A stretch of DNA of 64,000 nt from Amycolatopsis thermoflava N1165 (GTDB lineage: Bacteria > Actinomycetota > Actinomycetes > Mycobacteriales > Pseudonocardiaceae). The notes beneath the pieces were generated by a model that ran no database searches, was not told where the DNA came from, and was given only the letters and a program-made list of their open reading frames with translations. The position numbers were made by a program, and so were the translations under genes. This document shows, one piece after another, positions 34,620-43,993 of the stretch; the stretch's first letter is position 1, and every line of letters starts with the position of its first letter. Location of the stretch: contig NZ_KI421511.1 in the NCBI RefSeq assembly GCF_000473265.1, forward strand, positions 186,001 to 250,000, read 5' to 3'.

Positions 34620-36629
34620 GTGGTATATGACGGTGTGCTCACCGTCGGTTCCACCTCACGGTCCCCGGTGGTCCTGGACGCCCGCGCGGCGGCCGTCCAG
34701 CGTCCGGGCTGGTGGGGTGAACTGCTGCTCGGGATCGGCCTGTTCGGGATCTACCTGCTGGTCGAGGCGTTCCCGCTGCCGGGCCGCGAACCGCGGGCGC
34801 ACGCCAACGGCGAGGCGCTGCTGGCGTTCGAACGCTGGATGCACCTGGACTTCGAACTGCCGGTCAACCTGTGGCTCGCCGACCAGGGCTGGATCCGCGT
34901 GTTCGCCAACTACGAGTACGCGATCACCTACATCGCGAGCGCGATCATCCTGCTGATCTGGGTGCACGCCCGCCACCCGGTGCACTACCGCTCGGTGCGC
35001 AACAGCTTCGTCTGGCTCAACCTGTTCGCGCTCGCCTGTTTCTGGCTCTACCCGGTCGCGCCGCCGCGGATGCTCGAGGGTGCTGGGTTCGTCGACACCG
35101 TGCGGCTCGGGCACACGTTCCTGTCCTGGGGCTCGCCGGCGTTGCAGGGCGCCAACCAGCTGGCCGCGATGCCGTCCCTGCACGTCGGGTGGGCGCTGTG
35201 GGTCTCGGTGGTCCTGGCGCGCATCCGCGGCGGCTGGGCCGTGCAGATCGTCAGCGCGGTGCACGTCGCCATCACGTTCGCGGTCATCATCGCCACCGGC
35301 AACCACTACTGGATCGACGCAGCCGCCGCCGTGGTGTTCATCGCCGCGGCCACCTGGATCGCGCAGGTCGCCCGGCCGGTCGACCGGGTGCCCGCCTCCG
35401 ACACGTTCTTCCTGCACGTCGAGACCCCGGCCTACCCGCAGCACGTCGGCGGGCTCATCATGCTCGACACCACCGCCAACCCCGCCGGGCCGACCCGGGA
35501 GTGGGTGCAGCAGGCCATCCGCGACAAGCTGCCCGAGATGCCCCGCTACGCGCAGCGCCTGTCGGACTACTCGCCCTGGCGCCGCCAGCACTGGGTGCCG
35601 CACCCGGACATCGACTGGGACTGGCACGTCCCCGACTACGACCTGACTCGCCCGGACGGCACGCCCGGCGGCATGGGGGAGCTGCACAAGCTCGTCGCGC
35701 GGTTCCAGAGCGAGCCGCTGCCGCGGGACCGGCCGCTGTGGCGGTTCGCCGTCGTGCGCGGCGTCGAGGAGAACACCGCCGCGGTGATCTCGCTGGTGCA
35801 CCACGCCGTCGCGGACGGCATCGGCACGATCAGCCTGATGCTGGAGCTGTTCGACTCGCCGAGCCTGCTCGACGGCCTCAACGAGACCCGGCGGCCGAAC
35901 GCGCTGCAGAAGGCCGCCGCGGGCGCCGTCGGGCTGGCGCAGCTGGCCACCGACGGGCGGCCCAGGACGCGGCTGCCCGCGGGGGACCCGCCGGACCGCC
36001 GCTACGCCACCCTGCAGATCCCGCTCGACGACGTGCGCGAGCTGGCGCGCAAGCACGGCGTGCGGGTCACTGACCTGCTGCTGGGCGGGGTCGCCGGCGC
36101 GCTGCGGCGCGTCGCGGTGGCGCCGCTGCCCGAGTCGATGCTGACCTCGGTCACGTTGATGGCCGCCGAGCCGCGGCCCGGCGCCGAGGGCAACGTCACC
36201 GCCGCGGTCATGGTGGACATCCCGCTGGGGGACATGCCCGAAGCCGAGCGGCTGAAGCGGATCGCCAGGGCCACCAAGCGGTTGCGCACCGGCACCCGGG
36301 TCGTCGCGTCCCGGTTCGTGCAGCACACGCTGGCCGGGCTGATGCCGGCGTTCTTCCACCGCTGGTTCGCGCGGACCGTCTACAACGAACGGTTCTTCAA
36401 CGGCACCGTGTCCAACATGCCCGGTGCCGCGTGGCAGGTGGACTTCCGCGACTTCCCGCTGCGCACGGCGTTCGCCATCATCCCGCTCGCGCCGGGCACC
36501 CCGTTCACCATCGGCGTGCTCGGGTGGTACGGCTCGTTCTCGATGAGCGCCACGGTGGACGCGACGCTGGTGGACAGCGTGGACGGCTTCCTCACCGAAT
36601 TCCGCGCGGTGCTCGCGGAACTGGCCTGA
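34620..36629 (+). CDS. PAP2-type phosphatase fused to a WS/DGAT acyltransferase
   Basis: A 669-residue two-domain protein. Residues about 33-260 form a six-helix membrane domain of the PAP2/inositol phosphorylceramide synthase type, with MPSLHVGWA (His188) and GNHYWID (His229, Asp233) as the two phosphatase-like motifs. From about residue 265 it is a wax ester synthase/diacylglycerol acyltransferase, with the catalytic HHAVADG at 394-400 and a complete C-terminal half. A phosphatase that could yield diacylglycerol joined to an acyltransferase that would use it suggests one-step triacylglycerol or wax synthesis. The activity of each half is inferred. The GTG start is uncertain; GTG 34635 is an alternative. 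Confidence 0.8.
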   Translation: MVYDGVLTVGSTSRSPVVLDARAAAVQRPGWWGELLLGIGLFGIYLLVEAFPLPGREPRAHANGEALLAFERWMHLDFELPVNLWLADQGWIRVFANYEYAITYIASAIILLIWVHARHPVHYRSVRNSFVWLNLFALACFWLYPVAPPRMLEGAGFVDTVRLGHTFLSWGSPALQGANQLAAMPSLHVGWALWVSVVLARIRGGWAVQIVSAVHVAITFAVIIATGNHYWIDAAAAVVFIAAATWIAQVARPVDRVPASDTFFLHVETPAYPQHVGGLIMLDTTANPAGPTREWVQQAIRDKLPEMPRYAQRLSDYSPWRRQHWVPHPDIDWDWHVPDYDLTRPDGTPGGMGELHKLVARFQSEPLPRDRPLWRFAVVRGVEENTAAVISLVHHAVADGIGTISLMLELFDSPSLLDGLNETRRPNALQKAAAGAVGLAQLATDGRPRTRLPAGDPPDRRYATLQIPLDDVRELARKHGVRVTDLLLGGVAGALRRVAVAPLPESMLTSVTLMAAEPRPGAEGNVTAAVMVDIPLGDMPEAERLKRIARATKRLRTGTRVVASRFVQHTLAGLMPAFFHRWFARTVYNERFFNGTVSNMPGAAWQVDFRDFPLRTAFAIIPLAPGTPFTIGVLGWYGSFSMSATVDATLVDSVDGFLTEFRAVLAELA

Positions 36630-36630
36630 A

Positions 36631-37848
36631 CTACACTTCGCCGGGGTCCGAGGTGCCCCAGGCGAGGGCGAGCGTGAGGCGGCGGCGGTTGTCCGGATCG
36701 TCCAGGCTCTCGCCGAACAGCTCACGCAGCTGGGTCATCCGGTAGCGCACCGTCTGCGGGTGGATGTGCAGTTCCTCCGCCATCGCGCGGCGGTCGCCGA
36801 GGTGCCGCAGCCAGCAGGCGAGCGTCTCGCACAACCGCTTGCGCGTCACCGGCCCGAGATGCGCCAGCGGGGCGAGGCACTGGTGCCGCATCGCGTCGAA
36901 CAGCTTCGCGTCGCGGTGCACGATGATCGAGTCCAGGTGCTCGTCCACGAACACCGGGTCGTCCTCCAGCACGTGCGTGCGGCGCAGCTGCGCGGCCAGC
37001 TCGGCGACGTGCATGCTGGCGGGCAGGCGTTCCAGCGGCACCGCGTGCCCGACCACCGCGCCCGCGCCCCGCAGCGCCGACGCCAGCCGCTCCCGCCGCT
37101 GCGGCCCGTCCGGATCGGGCACGATGGCGCAGACCAGCCGCTGCCGCCGGACGTGCAGCGACGAGTTCCCGAGCCGCCCCAGCAGTGCGCTGCCGACCGG
37201 GTTGTCCGGCTCCACCAGGACGACCGCCGCCTGCCGCGGCAGCGGCCAGTCCACCCGGGCCGCGGCGTCGCGGATCGCGGCGGAATCGGAACGGTCGGAC
37301 AGCAGCATGTCCGCGAGCTCGTCGCGCAACCGCTCCCGCATCGCCGCGGATTCGGACTGCTCCAGCACGTAACCGCGCGCCGACGCCGAGGACAGCTGGT
37401 CCACGAAGATGAACACCGCCTCGGCCAGCGAGGCGAACATGTCGGAGGGGACACCGACCTCGAGCGCGACCTCGGCGACGTGGTGCCACGCCACCCGCGC
37501 GCCGATCTGGTACGCCGACAACAGGCTCGTCAGGTCGCGGCCCTGCTGCCACTGCGCCCGCCCGATCTCCTCGAACAGCGGCTGCTCGCCGAACCGGTCC
37601 GCGCCCTGGTCCGCGATGCCGGACAATTCCGCGATGTCCCATTTGGCCATCCGCAGCAGCCGCTGCAGGAACATGTTGGCGGAGACCAGGACCTCGTCCC
37701 GTTCGGTGACGATGAACTCCGCGTAGTCCGGCCAGTGCTCGTTGAGCAGCCGCGCCACGTCGTCCAGCATGCGCGGCAGCCGTTCCGAGGTCGCCTTCGC
37801 CAGATCGGCCAGCGTGCCGTCGCTGGTCTCCGTGCGTCTGCCCGTCAT
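36631..37848 (-). CDS. PucR/CdaR family transcriptional regulator
   Basis: A 405-residue protein. It has an N-terminal helical sensory domain (about residues 12-150), a middle GGDEF-like fold (about 165-290) and a C-terminal PucR HTH_30 domain with RAMAEELHIHPQTVRYRMTQ as the helix-turn-helix. ATG 37848 (MTGRRTETSD) is preferred because GGGGG lies upstream; in-frame codons to 37932 would add 28 residues. It is divergent from hpnC across the gap that holds an inverted repeat. It is therefore the likely regulator of the hopanoid operon. Confidence 0.85.
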   Translation of the reverse strand: MTGRRTETSDGTLADLAKATSERLPRMLDDVARLLNEHWPDYAEFIVTERDEVLVSANMFLQRLLRMAKWDIAELSGIADQGADRFGEQPLFEEIGRAQWQQGRDLTSLLSAYQIGARVAWHHVAEVALEVGVPSDMFASLAEAVFIFVDQLSSASARGYVLEQSESAAMRERLRDELADMLLSDRSDSAAIRDAAARVDWPLPRQAAVVLVEPDNPVGSALLGRLGNSSLHVRRQRLVCAIVPDPDGPQRRERLASALRGAGAVVGHAVPLERLPASMHVAELAAQLRRTHVLEDDPVFVDEHLDSIIVHRDAKLFDAMRHQCLAPLAHLGPVTRKRLCETLACWLRHLGDRRAMAEELHIHPQTVRYRMTQLRELFGESLDDPDNRRRLTLALAWGTSDPGEV

Positions 37849-37901
37849 CTCGTGGACCCCCACTCGCCTGCCCGCGTGCCGTCCATCGTCCGGGTCAATA
37901 C

Positions 37902-37916
37902 TGTCAGCTCGTGACA
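37902..37916. promoter_or_regulatory. Inverted repeat in the PucR-hpnC gap, candidate operator
   Basis: TGTCA (37902-37906) and TGACA (37912-37916) form a perfect inverted repeat around GCTCG. It sits in the 136-base region between the PucR start and the hpnC start. This region also holds an unusually T-rich tract (CCATTTTTGTTTCC, 37929-37942). Confidence 0.4.
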
Positions 37917-37984
37917 ACCGTGGCTTCTCCATTTTTGTTTCCGGAGCGAAGAATTGACCGCGGCCGCGGAGTGATTATGAGGCG

Positions 37985-38881
37985 ATGGCTCCCGCACCCC
38001 CTGGTCCCGGCACGGTCGGCGACCGCGTGCTGCGTGAAAAGGAACGGGCCGAGAACTTTCCGGTAGCACTGCGGATACTTCCCCGTGACCTGCGCGCGGA
38101 CCTGGTGGCGGTGTACGACGTCGCGCGTGTCATCGACGATCTGGGTGACGAGTCAGCAGTCGAGGACCGCACGCCCGGGTTATTGCGATTCCAGCGCGAT
38201 CTGGAACGCGCCTTTCAGGGGGACCAACCACACGAACGGGTATTGCGTGATCTTCTTCCCGCGATTCACCGGCGCGATCTGGAACTCGACCCGTTCAATC
38301 GCCTGGTGCGGGCGAACCTCCAGGACCAGCGCGTCGCGTCCTACGCCACGCAGGCCGAACTGGAGGACTACTGCGTGCTCTCCGCCGATCCGGTGGGCCG
38401 GATCGTGCTGCGTGTCTTCGGTGTGCGCGACCCCGTCGCCGAGCGCCTGTCCGACCGGGTGTGCACCGCGCTGCAGCTGATCGAGCACTGCCAGGACGTG
38501 GCCGAGGACCGCCGCAACGGGCGGGTGTACCTGCCGAAGGCCGGCCTGGCCGCGTTCGGCGCGACCGAGGCCGACCTGGACGCCACCACGACGAGCCGGC
38601 CGGTGCGGCTGGCCGTCGCCGCCCAGACCGCCCGCGCGCTCGACCTGCTCACCGAGGGCGCGGCGCTGCTGGACCGGCTGCACGGCTGGGCGCGGCTCGC
38701 GGTGGCCGGCTACGTCGCCGGGGGACTGGCCACCCTCGACGCGCTGCGCCGCGCCCGCTGGGACGTCCTGGCCCGCACCCCGCGCCCGCGCAAGACCGAC
38801 GTCCTGGCGCACCTGATCGCCCTGCTGGTGCGCCCGTCCGCCCATGTCCGACGGATCCGGGAAGGTGGTCGGCTCAGATGA
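37985..38881 (+). CDS. hpnC: Presqualene diphosphate synthase-type squalene synthase HpnC
   Basis: A 298-residue trans-isoprenyl synthase. In the HpnCDE route, HpnD makes presqualene diphosphate, HpnC converts it to hydroxysqualene and HpnE makes squalene. The first Asp-rich motif is [13 protein letters not shown] and the second is [16 protein letters not shown]. It starts at ATG 37985 as the first gene of the hopanoid operon. Its TGA overlaps the hpnD ATG (ATGA). Confidence 0.92.
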   Translation: MAPAPPGPGTVGDRVLREKERAENFPVALRILPRDLRADLVAVYDVARVIDDLGDESAVEDRTPGLLRFQRDLERAFQGDQPHERVLRDLLPAIHRRDLELDPFNRLVRANLQDQRVASYATQAELEDYCVLSADPVGRIVLRVFGVRDPVAERLSDRVCTALQLIEHCQDVAEDRRNGRVYLPKAGLAAFGATEADLDATTTSRPVRLAVAAQTARALDLLTEGAALLDRLHGWARLAVAGYVAGGLATLDALRRARWDVLARTPRPRKTDVLAHLIALLVRPSAHVRRIREGGRLR

Positions 38882-39732
38882 CCACGATCGAACAGGCCTA
38901 CGCCACCTGCGAGGACATCACCAGGACGGAGGCCCGCAACTTCTACTGGGGCATCCGGCTGCTCACCCGTCAACGCCGCTCGGCGCTGTGCGCGGTGTAC
39001 GCGCTGGCGCGGCGCGTCGACGACATCGGCGACGGCGACCTGCCGGTCGAGGAGAAGGCCGCGCAGCTGGAGATCGTGCGCAAGGAGCTGGCCGCGCTGG
39101 ACCGCAGCACCGACCCGGTGATGGTCGCGGTCGCCGACGCCGCCCACCGCTACCCGGTGCCGCTGGAGGCGTTCGAGGAGCTGCTCGACGGCGTCTGGAT
39201 GGACATCGAGGGCCGCCGCTACGGCACCTTCGACGAGCTGACCGAGTACTGCCGGTGCGTTGCCGGGTCGATCGGACGGTTGTGCCTGGGCGTGTTCGGG
39301 CACAAACCGCACCCGCAGGCCGCCCGCTACGCCGACGCGCTCGGCATCGCCCTGCAGCAGACGAACATCCTCCGCGACATCCGCGAAGACCTCCTGAACG
39401 GCCGGATCTACCTGCCGACGGAGGACCTCGACGCGTTCGGCGTCGAGCTGCGGATCACCGACGGCGCGCTGGCCGATCCGGACGGCGGCCTGGCGAACCT
39501 CATCCGGCACAGCGCCGCCCGCGCCCGCGAGTGGTACGCCGACGGCATGCGGCTGGGCCCGCTGCTGGACCGCCGCAGCGGCGCGTGCTGCCTGGCGATG
39601 GCCGGCATCTACCGGCAGCTGCTCGAACGGATCGCCGACGACCCCGCCGCGGTGTACGACAAGCGGCTTTCGTTGTCCGGGCGGGAAAAGCTGGGCGTCG
39701 CGGTCCGCGCGCTGGGCGGGCGGGCGGCATGA
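38878..39732 (+). CDS. hpnD: Presqualene diphosphate synthase HpnD
   Basis: A 284-residue phytoene/squalene synthase-family enzyme that joins two farnesyl diphosphates to presqualene diphosphate. It has [11 protein letters not shown], the first Asp-rich motif [14 protein letters not shown] and the second [18 protein letters not shown], plus the family signature [19 protein letters not shown]. It shares ATGA with hpnC upstream and with hpnE downstream. Confidence 0.93.
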   Translation: MTTIEQAYATCEDITRTEARNFYWGIRLLTRQRRSALCAVYALARRVDDIGDGDLPVEEKAAQLEIVRKELAALDRSTDPVMVAVADAAHRYPVPLEAFEELLDGVWMDIEGRRYGTFDELTEYCRCVAGSIGRLCLGVFGHKPHPQAARYADALGIALQQTNILRDIREDLLNGRIYLPTEDLDAFGVELRITDGALADPDGGLANLIRHSAARAREWYADGMRLGPLLDRRSGACCLAMAGIYRQLLERIADDPAAVYDKRLSLSGREKLGVAVRALGGRAA

Positions 39733-41084
39733 GGCAGCGGGTCGCGGTCGTCGGTGGCGGGCTCGCCGGGATCACCGCGGCCCTGCGCTGCGCCGACGCC
39801 GGGCACGAGGTGACGCTGCTGGAGTCCCGCGGCCTGCTGGGCGGCCTGACGCACTCGTTCACCCGCGACGGCCTGCACGTCGACAACGGGCAGCACGTGT
39901 TCCTCCGCTGCTGCACCTCGTACCTGGACTTCCTGCGGCGGCTCGGGGTGATGGACCGCGTGCACCTCCAGCCGCGCCTGGAGATCCCGGTGCGCTCGCC
40001 GCGGCTGCGCCGCCCGGTGTGGCTGCGCCGCAACCCGCTGCCCGCGCCGCTGCACCTCGCGGACTCGGTGCTGCGCTACACCCCGCTCGGTCTCGGCGAC
40101 CGGATGCGCTTCGCCGGCGCCGCGCTCGCGCTGAAGTCGGTCGACCCGGCCGCGCCCAGCTCCGACCGGCGCACGTTCGGCGAATGGCTGTCCGCGCACG
40201 GGCAGAGCCGGGACGCGATCACGAAACTCTGGGACCTGGTGGGCATCGCGACGCTGAACGCCCCCGCGGAGCGGGCGTCGCTCGGCCTGGCCGCGACCGT
40301 CTTCCAGGTGGGCCTGCTGACCGACGCCGACGCGGCGGACATCGGCTGGGCGACCGTCCCGCTGCGGCGGCTGCACGGCGAGCCCGCGCTGGCCCGGCTG
40401 ACCGAGGCGGGCGCCACCGTCCGGCTCAACGCCAAGGTGACCGGGCTGTCCCGCGCGGACGGCTGCTGGCGGATCGGGACCGACGAGCCGGTCGAGGCCG
40501 ACCAGGTCGTGCTCGCCGTGCCGCCCCCGGTCGCGGCGAAACTGCTGCCCGAGGGCGCGGTCCGGCTGCCCCCGGACTTCGCCGGTGAGCTGGGCAGCTC
40601 GCCGATCGTCAACGCGCACGTCGTCCTCGACCGCCCGGTCACGGACGAGCCGTTCTTCGCCGTCGTCGACTCGCCGCTGCAGTGGGTGTTCGACCGCACC
40701 GCCTCGGCCGGTCTCGACCGCGGCCAGTACCTGGCGATCTCGCTGTCCGCGGCCGAGGAGGAGATCGACCTGCCGGTGCGGGCGCTGCGGGAACGCCTGC
40801 TGCCCGCGCTGCGCGAGGTGTTGCCCGCCGCCCGCGGCGCGGAGGTGCTCGACTTCTTCGTGACACGTGAACGGCACGCCACGTTCCGTCCCGCGCCGGG
40901 CAGCGCGGGACTGCGCCCGCAGGCCCGCACCCGCGCCCCGGGGCTGGTCCTGGCAGGCGCGTGGACCGCCACCGGGTGGCCGGCGACCATGGAGGGCGCC
41001 GTGCGCAGCGGTGAGGCGGCCGCCCAAGCCGTGCTCGGGGTCTCCACAGGGGCGCCGGGCCGATCGGAAGGGATACCCGCATGA
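39729..41084 (+). CDS. hpnE: Hydroxysqualene dehydroxylase HpnE
   Basis: A 451-residue FAD-dependent amine oxidase/phytoene desaturase-type enzyme that reduces hydroxysqualene to squalene. The N-terminal FAD motif is [21 protein letters not shown], followed by [17 protein letters not shown] and [15 protein letters not shown]. The C-terminal FAD site is [21 protein letters not shown]. Full length. ATGA overlaps join it to hpnD and to the prenyltransferase gene. Confidence 0.92.
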   Translation: MRQRVAVVGGGLAGITAALRCADAGHEVTLLESRGLLGGLTHSFTRDGLHVDNGQHVFLRCCTSYLDFLRRLGVMDRVHLQPRLEIPVRSPRLRRPVWLRRNPLPAPLHLADSVLRYTPLGLGDRMRFAGAALALKSVDPAAPSSDRRTFGEWLSAHGQSRDAITKLWDLVGIATLNAPAERASLGLAATVFQVGLLTDADAADIGWATVPLRRLHGEPALARLTEAGATVRLNAKVTGLSRADGCWRIGTDEPVEADQVVLAVPPPVAAKLLPEGAVRLPPDFAGELGSSPIVNAHVVLDRPVTDEPFFAVVDSPLQWVFDRTASAGLDRGQYLAISLSAAEEEIDLPVRALRERLLPALREVLPAARGAEVLDFFVTRERHATFRPAPGSAGLRPQARTRAPGLVLAGAWTATGWPATMEGAVRSGEAAAQAVLGVSTGAPGRSEGIPA

Positions 41085-42091
41085 CCGCTGTACTCGATTC
41101 CCTGCAGCAGGGCAGGCAGGCCGTCCTGCCCGCGATGCGGGCCGCCGTCGACCGGCTCGACCCGGCCAGCCGCGCCATCGCCTACTACCACCTCGGCTGG
41201 ACCGACCTGGACGGCAACCCGACCTCCGGCGGCGGCAAGGCCGTGCGTCCCGCGCTGGCGCTGCTGTCCGCCGAGGCCGCGGGCGCGCCCCCGGCCACCG
41301 GGCTGCCCGGCGCGGTCGCGGTGGAACTGGTGCACAACTTCTCGCTGCTGCACGACGACCTGATGGACGGCGACACCGAGCGGCGGCACCGGCCGACCGT
41401 GTGGGCGGTGCGCGGCGCGGCCAGCGCCATCCTCACCGGCGACGCGATGCTCGCCCTGGCCAACGAGGTCCTGCTGGACGCCGAGGGACCGGGCGCGGTC
41501 GCCGCGGCGCGCCTGCTGTCCGAGGCGGTCGGCGAGCTGATCCGCGGCCAGGTCCTCGACGTCGCCTTCGAGCAGCGCGACGACGTGAGCCTCGACGAGT
41601 GCCTGGACATGGCGGGCGGCAAGACCGGCGCGCTGCTGTCCGCCAGCTCCGCGATCGGCGCCGTGCTCGCCTGCGCGCCCGCCCGCACGGTCAGCGCGCT
41701 CGCCGAGTTCGGCGCCGACCTCGGCCTGGCGTTCCAGCTCGTCGACGACGTGCTCGGCATCTGGGGCGAGCCGTCGGTCACCGGCAAACCGGTGCACTCC
41801 GACCTGCGGGCCCGCAAGAAGAGCCTGCCGGTCACCTACGCCGTCACCCACGGCGGCGCGCCCGGCCGGGAGCTCGCCGCGTGGCTGACCGACGGCGACG
41901 TCGCCGACGACGCGGCCGTGCGCCGCGCCGCCGACCTGGTCGACCTGGCAGGCGGCCGCGCGTGGGCGCTGGAGGAAGCCCACCGCCGGATGGCGGCGGG
42001 ACGGCAGAAGCTCGAGGACGCCGAGGTCCCGGGACGGGTGCGCGAGGAACTGCTGGCCCTCGCGCGGTTCATCGTGACCAGGGAGGCCTGA
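41081..42091 (+). CDS. Trans-isoprenyl diphosphate synthase (polyprenyl synthetase)
   Basis: A 336-residue enzyme that builds short-chain prenyl diphosphates, here most simply farnesyl diphosphate for HpnD. The first Asp-rich motif is LLHDDLMDGD and the second is QLVDDVLGIWG, where the usual second DDxxD reads DDVLG. The neighbouring KPVHSDLRARKKSLPV lysine-rich loop is normal. The residues before the first motif (VHNFSLL) are compatible with a C15 or C20 product; the product length cannot be fixed by eye. It sits between hpnE (four-base overlap) and shc (adjacent). Confidence 0.88.
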   Translation: MTAVLDSLQQGRQAVLPAMRAAVDRLDPASRAIAYYHLGWTDLDGNPTSGGGKAVRPALALLSAEAAGAPPATGLPGAVAVELVHNFSLLHDDLMDGDTERRHRPTVWAVRGAASAILTGDAMLALANEVLLDAEGPGAVAAARLLSEAVGELIRGQVLDVAFEQRDDVSLDECLDMAGGKTGALLSASSAIGAVLACAPARTVSALAEFGADLGLAFQLVDDVLGIWGEPSVTGKPVHSDLRARKKSLPVTYAVTHGGAPGRELAAWLTDGDVADDAAVRRAADLVDLAGGRAWALEEAHRRMAAGRQKLEDAEVPGRVREELLALARFIVTREA

Positions 42092-43993
42092 ATGACGCAG
42101 ACCGCTGACCCGGCGGCGAGATCCGCCGCCGGCGCCGCCGAGACGCTGGACCGCGCTGTCGCCCACCTCAAGGGGCTGCAACGCGACGGCGGCTGGTGGA
42201 AGGGCGAGCTGCAGACCAACGTGACCATGGACGCCGAGGACCTGCTGATGCGGGAGTTCCTCGGCATCCGCACCGCGCGCGAGACCGAGGAGGCCGCGCG
42301 CTGGATCCGCTCGCAGCAGCGCGCGGACGGCACCTGGGCCACCTTCCACGGCGGCCCCGGCGACCTGTCGACCACGCTGGAGGCGTGGGTCGCGCTGCGG
42401 CTGGCCGGTGACTCGCCGGACGAGCCGCACATGCGGCGGGCCGCGGAGTTCGTCCGCGCAGGCGGCGGGGTCGAGGCCAGCCGCGTGTTCACCCGGATCT
42501 GGCTGGCGCTGTTCGGGCTGTGGTCCTGGGACGACCTGCCTAACATGCCGCCCGAGCTGGTGCTGCTGCCGTCCTGGGTGCCGCTCAACGTCTACGACTG
42601 GGGCTGCTGGGCGCGGCAGACCGTGGTGCCGCTGACCGTGGTCAGCACCCTGCGGCCGGTCCGCCCGCTGTCGTTCGGCATCGACGAGCTGCGCACCGGG
42701 GTCAAGCGCGGCGGCGGGCTCGTCGCGCCGTGGACCTGGTCCGGCGCCTTCCACTACCTCGACAAGGCGCTGCACCTCTACGCCAAGGTCGCGGTCAAGC
42801 CGGTGCGGGAGTTCGCGATGCGGCAGGCCGCGGAGTGGATCCTGGCCCGGCAGGAGGCCGACGGCGGGTGGGGCGGCATCCAGCCGCCGTGGGTGTACTC
42901 CCTGCTCGCGCTGCACCTGCTCGGCTACTCGCTGGACCACCCGGCGATGCGCGCGGGCCTGCAGGGCCTGGAGGGGTTCCTGATCCGCGAGGAGACGTCC
43001 GAGGGCACCGTGCGGCGGCTGGAGGCCTGCCAGTCGCCGGTGTGGGACACCGCGTTGGCGATCACCGCGCTGCTGGACGCGGGCGCGCCTGCCGACGACC
43101 CGCACGTGCTCAAGGCCGTCGACTGGATGCTCGGCGAGGAGATCACCGTGCGCGGCGACTGGGCCGTGCGGCGGCCCGATCTGGACCCGGGCGGCTGGGC
43201 GTTCGAGTTCGCCAACGACCTCTACCCGGACACCGACGACACCGCGGAAGTCGTGCTCGGCCTGCGCCGCGTCGCGCACCCGGACCGGGAGCGGCTGTCC
43301 GGAGCGCTGGACCGCGCCGTGGCGTGGGTGACCGGCATGCAGTCCCGCGACGGCGGCTGGGGCGCGTTCGACGCCGACAACACCCAGGAGCTGACCACCA
43401 AGCTGCCGTTCTGCGACTTCGGCGCGGTGATCGACCCGCCGTCCGCGGACGTCACCGCGCACGTGGTCGAGATGCTGGCCAAGGAAGGCAAGACCGGCAG
43501 CCGGGAATGCCGCCGCGGCGTGAAATGGCTGCTGGACCACCAGGAGCCCGACGGGTCGTGGTTCGGCCGGTGGGGCGCCAACTACGTGTACGGCACCGGT
43601 GCCGTCGTGCCCGCGCTCGTCGAGGCCGGGGTCCCGGCGTCGGCCACCGCGATCCGGCGTGCCGTGCGGTGGCTGGCCGAGCACCAGAACGCCGACGGCG
43701 GCTGGGGTGAGGACCTGCGCTCCTACCGCGACCCGTCCTGGGCCGGGCGCGGTGAGTCGACCGCGTCGCAGACCGCGTGGGCGCTGCTGGCGCTGCTCGC
43801 CGCGGGGGAGCGGGACTCCGAGGTGACCGCGCGCGGCGTCCGGTGGCTGGCCGAGACCCAGCGCCCCGACGGCACGTGGGACGAGCCCCAGTTCACCGGC
43901 ACCGGCTTCCCCGGCGACTTCTACATCAACTACCACCTGTACCGGCTGGTGTTCCCGGTGACCGCGCTCGGCCGGTACCTGGAACGGTCATGA
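42092..43993 (+). CDS. shc: Squalene-hopene cyclase
   Basis: A 633-residue membrane-associated class II triterpene cyclase that folds squalene into hopene. The acid motif DTDD is at residues 380-383, matching the DXDD that protonates the substrate. Several QW repeats are visible (for example QEADGGWGG, QSRDGGWGA, QNADGGWGE, QRPDGTWDE). Length is standard. ATG 42092 directly abuts the upstream stop, and its TGA is overlapped by the next gene. Confidence 0.97.
   Translation: MTQTADPAARSAAGAAETLDRAVAHLKGLQRDGGWWKGELQTNVTMDAEDLLMREFLGIRTARETEEAARWIRSQQRADGTWATFHGGPGDLSTTLEAWVALRLAGDSPDEPHMRRAAEFVRAGGGVEASRVFTRIWLALFGLWSWDDLPNMPPELVLLPSWVPLNVYDWGCWARQTVVPLTVVSTLRPVRPLSFGIDELRTGVKRGGGLVAPWTWSGAFHYLDKALHLYAKVAVKPVREFAMRQAAEWILARQEADGGWGGIQPPWVYSLLALHLLGYSLDHPAMRAGLQGLEGFLIREETSEGTVRRLEACQSPVWDTALAITALLDAGAPADDPHVLKAVDWMLGEEITVRGDWAVRRPDLDPGGWAFEFANDLYPDTDDTAEVVLGLRRVAHPDRERLSGALDRAVAWVTGMQSRDGGWGAFDADNTQELTTKLPFCDFGAVIDPPSADVTAHVVEMLAKEGKTGSRECRRGVKWLLDHQEPDGSWFGRWGANYVYGTGAVVPALVEAGVPASATAIRRAVRWLAEHQNADGGWGEDLRSYRDPSWAGRGESTASQTAWALLALLAAGERDSEVTARGVRWLAETQRPDGTWDEPQFTGTGFPGDFYINYHLYRLVFPVTALGRYLERS

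Noticed and set aside
34620-36629. PAP2/WS-DGAT as a frameshift joining two genes
   Set aside because: The frame is open with steady codon bias through the linker at about residue 260, and no stop or internal ribosome binding site separates the domains.
40076-43936. A 1286-codon minus-strand frame opposite the hopanoid genes
   Set aside because: It lies opposite hpnE, the prenyltransferase and shc, which carry complete catalytic motifs; no motif seen in the antisense frame.
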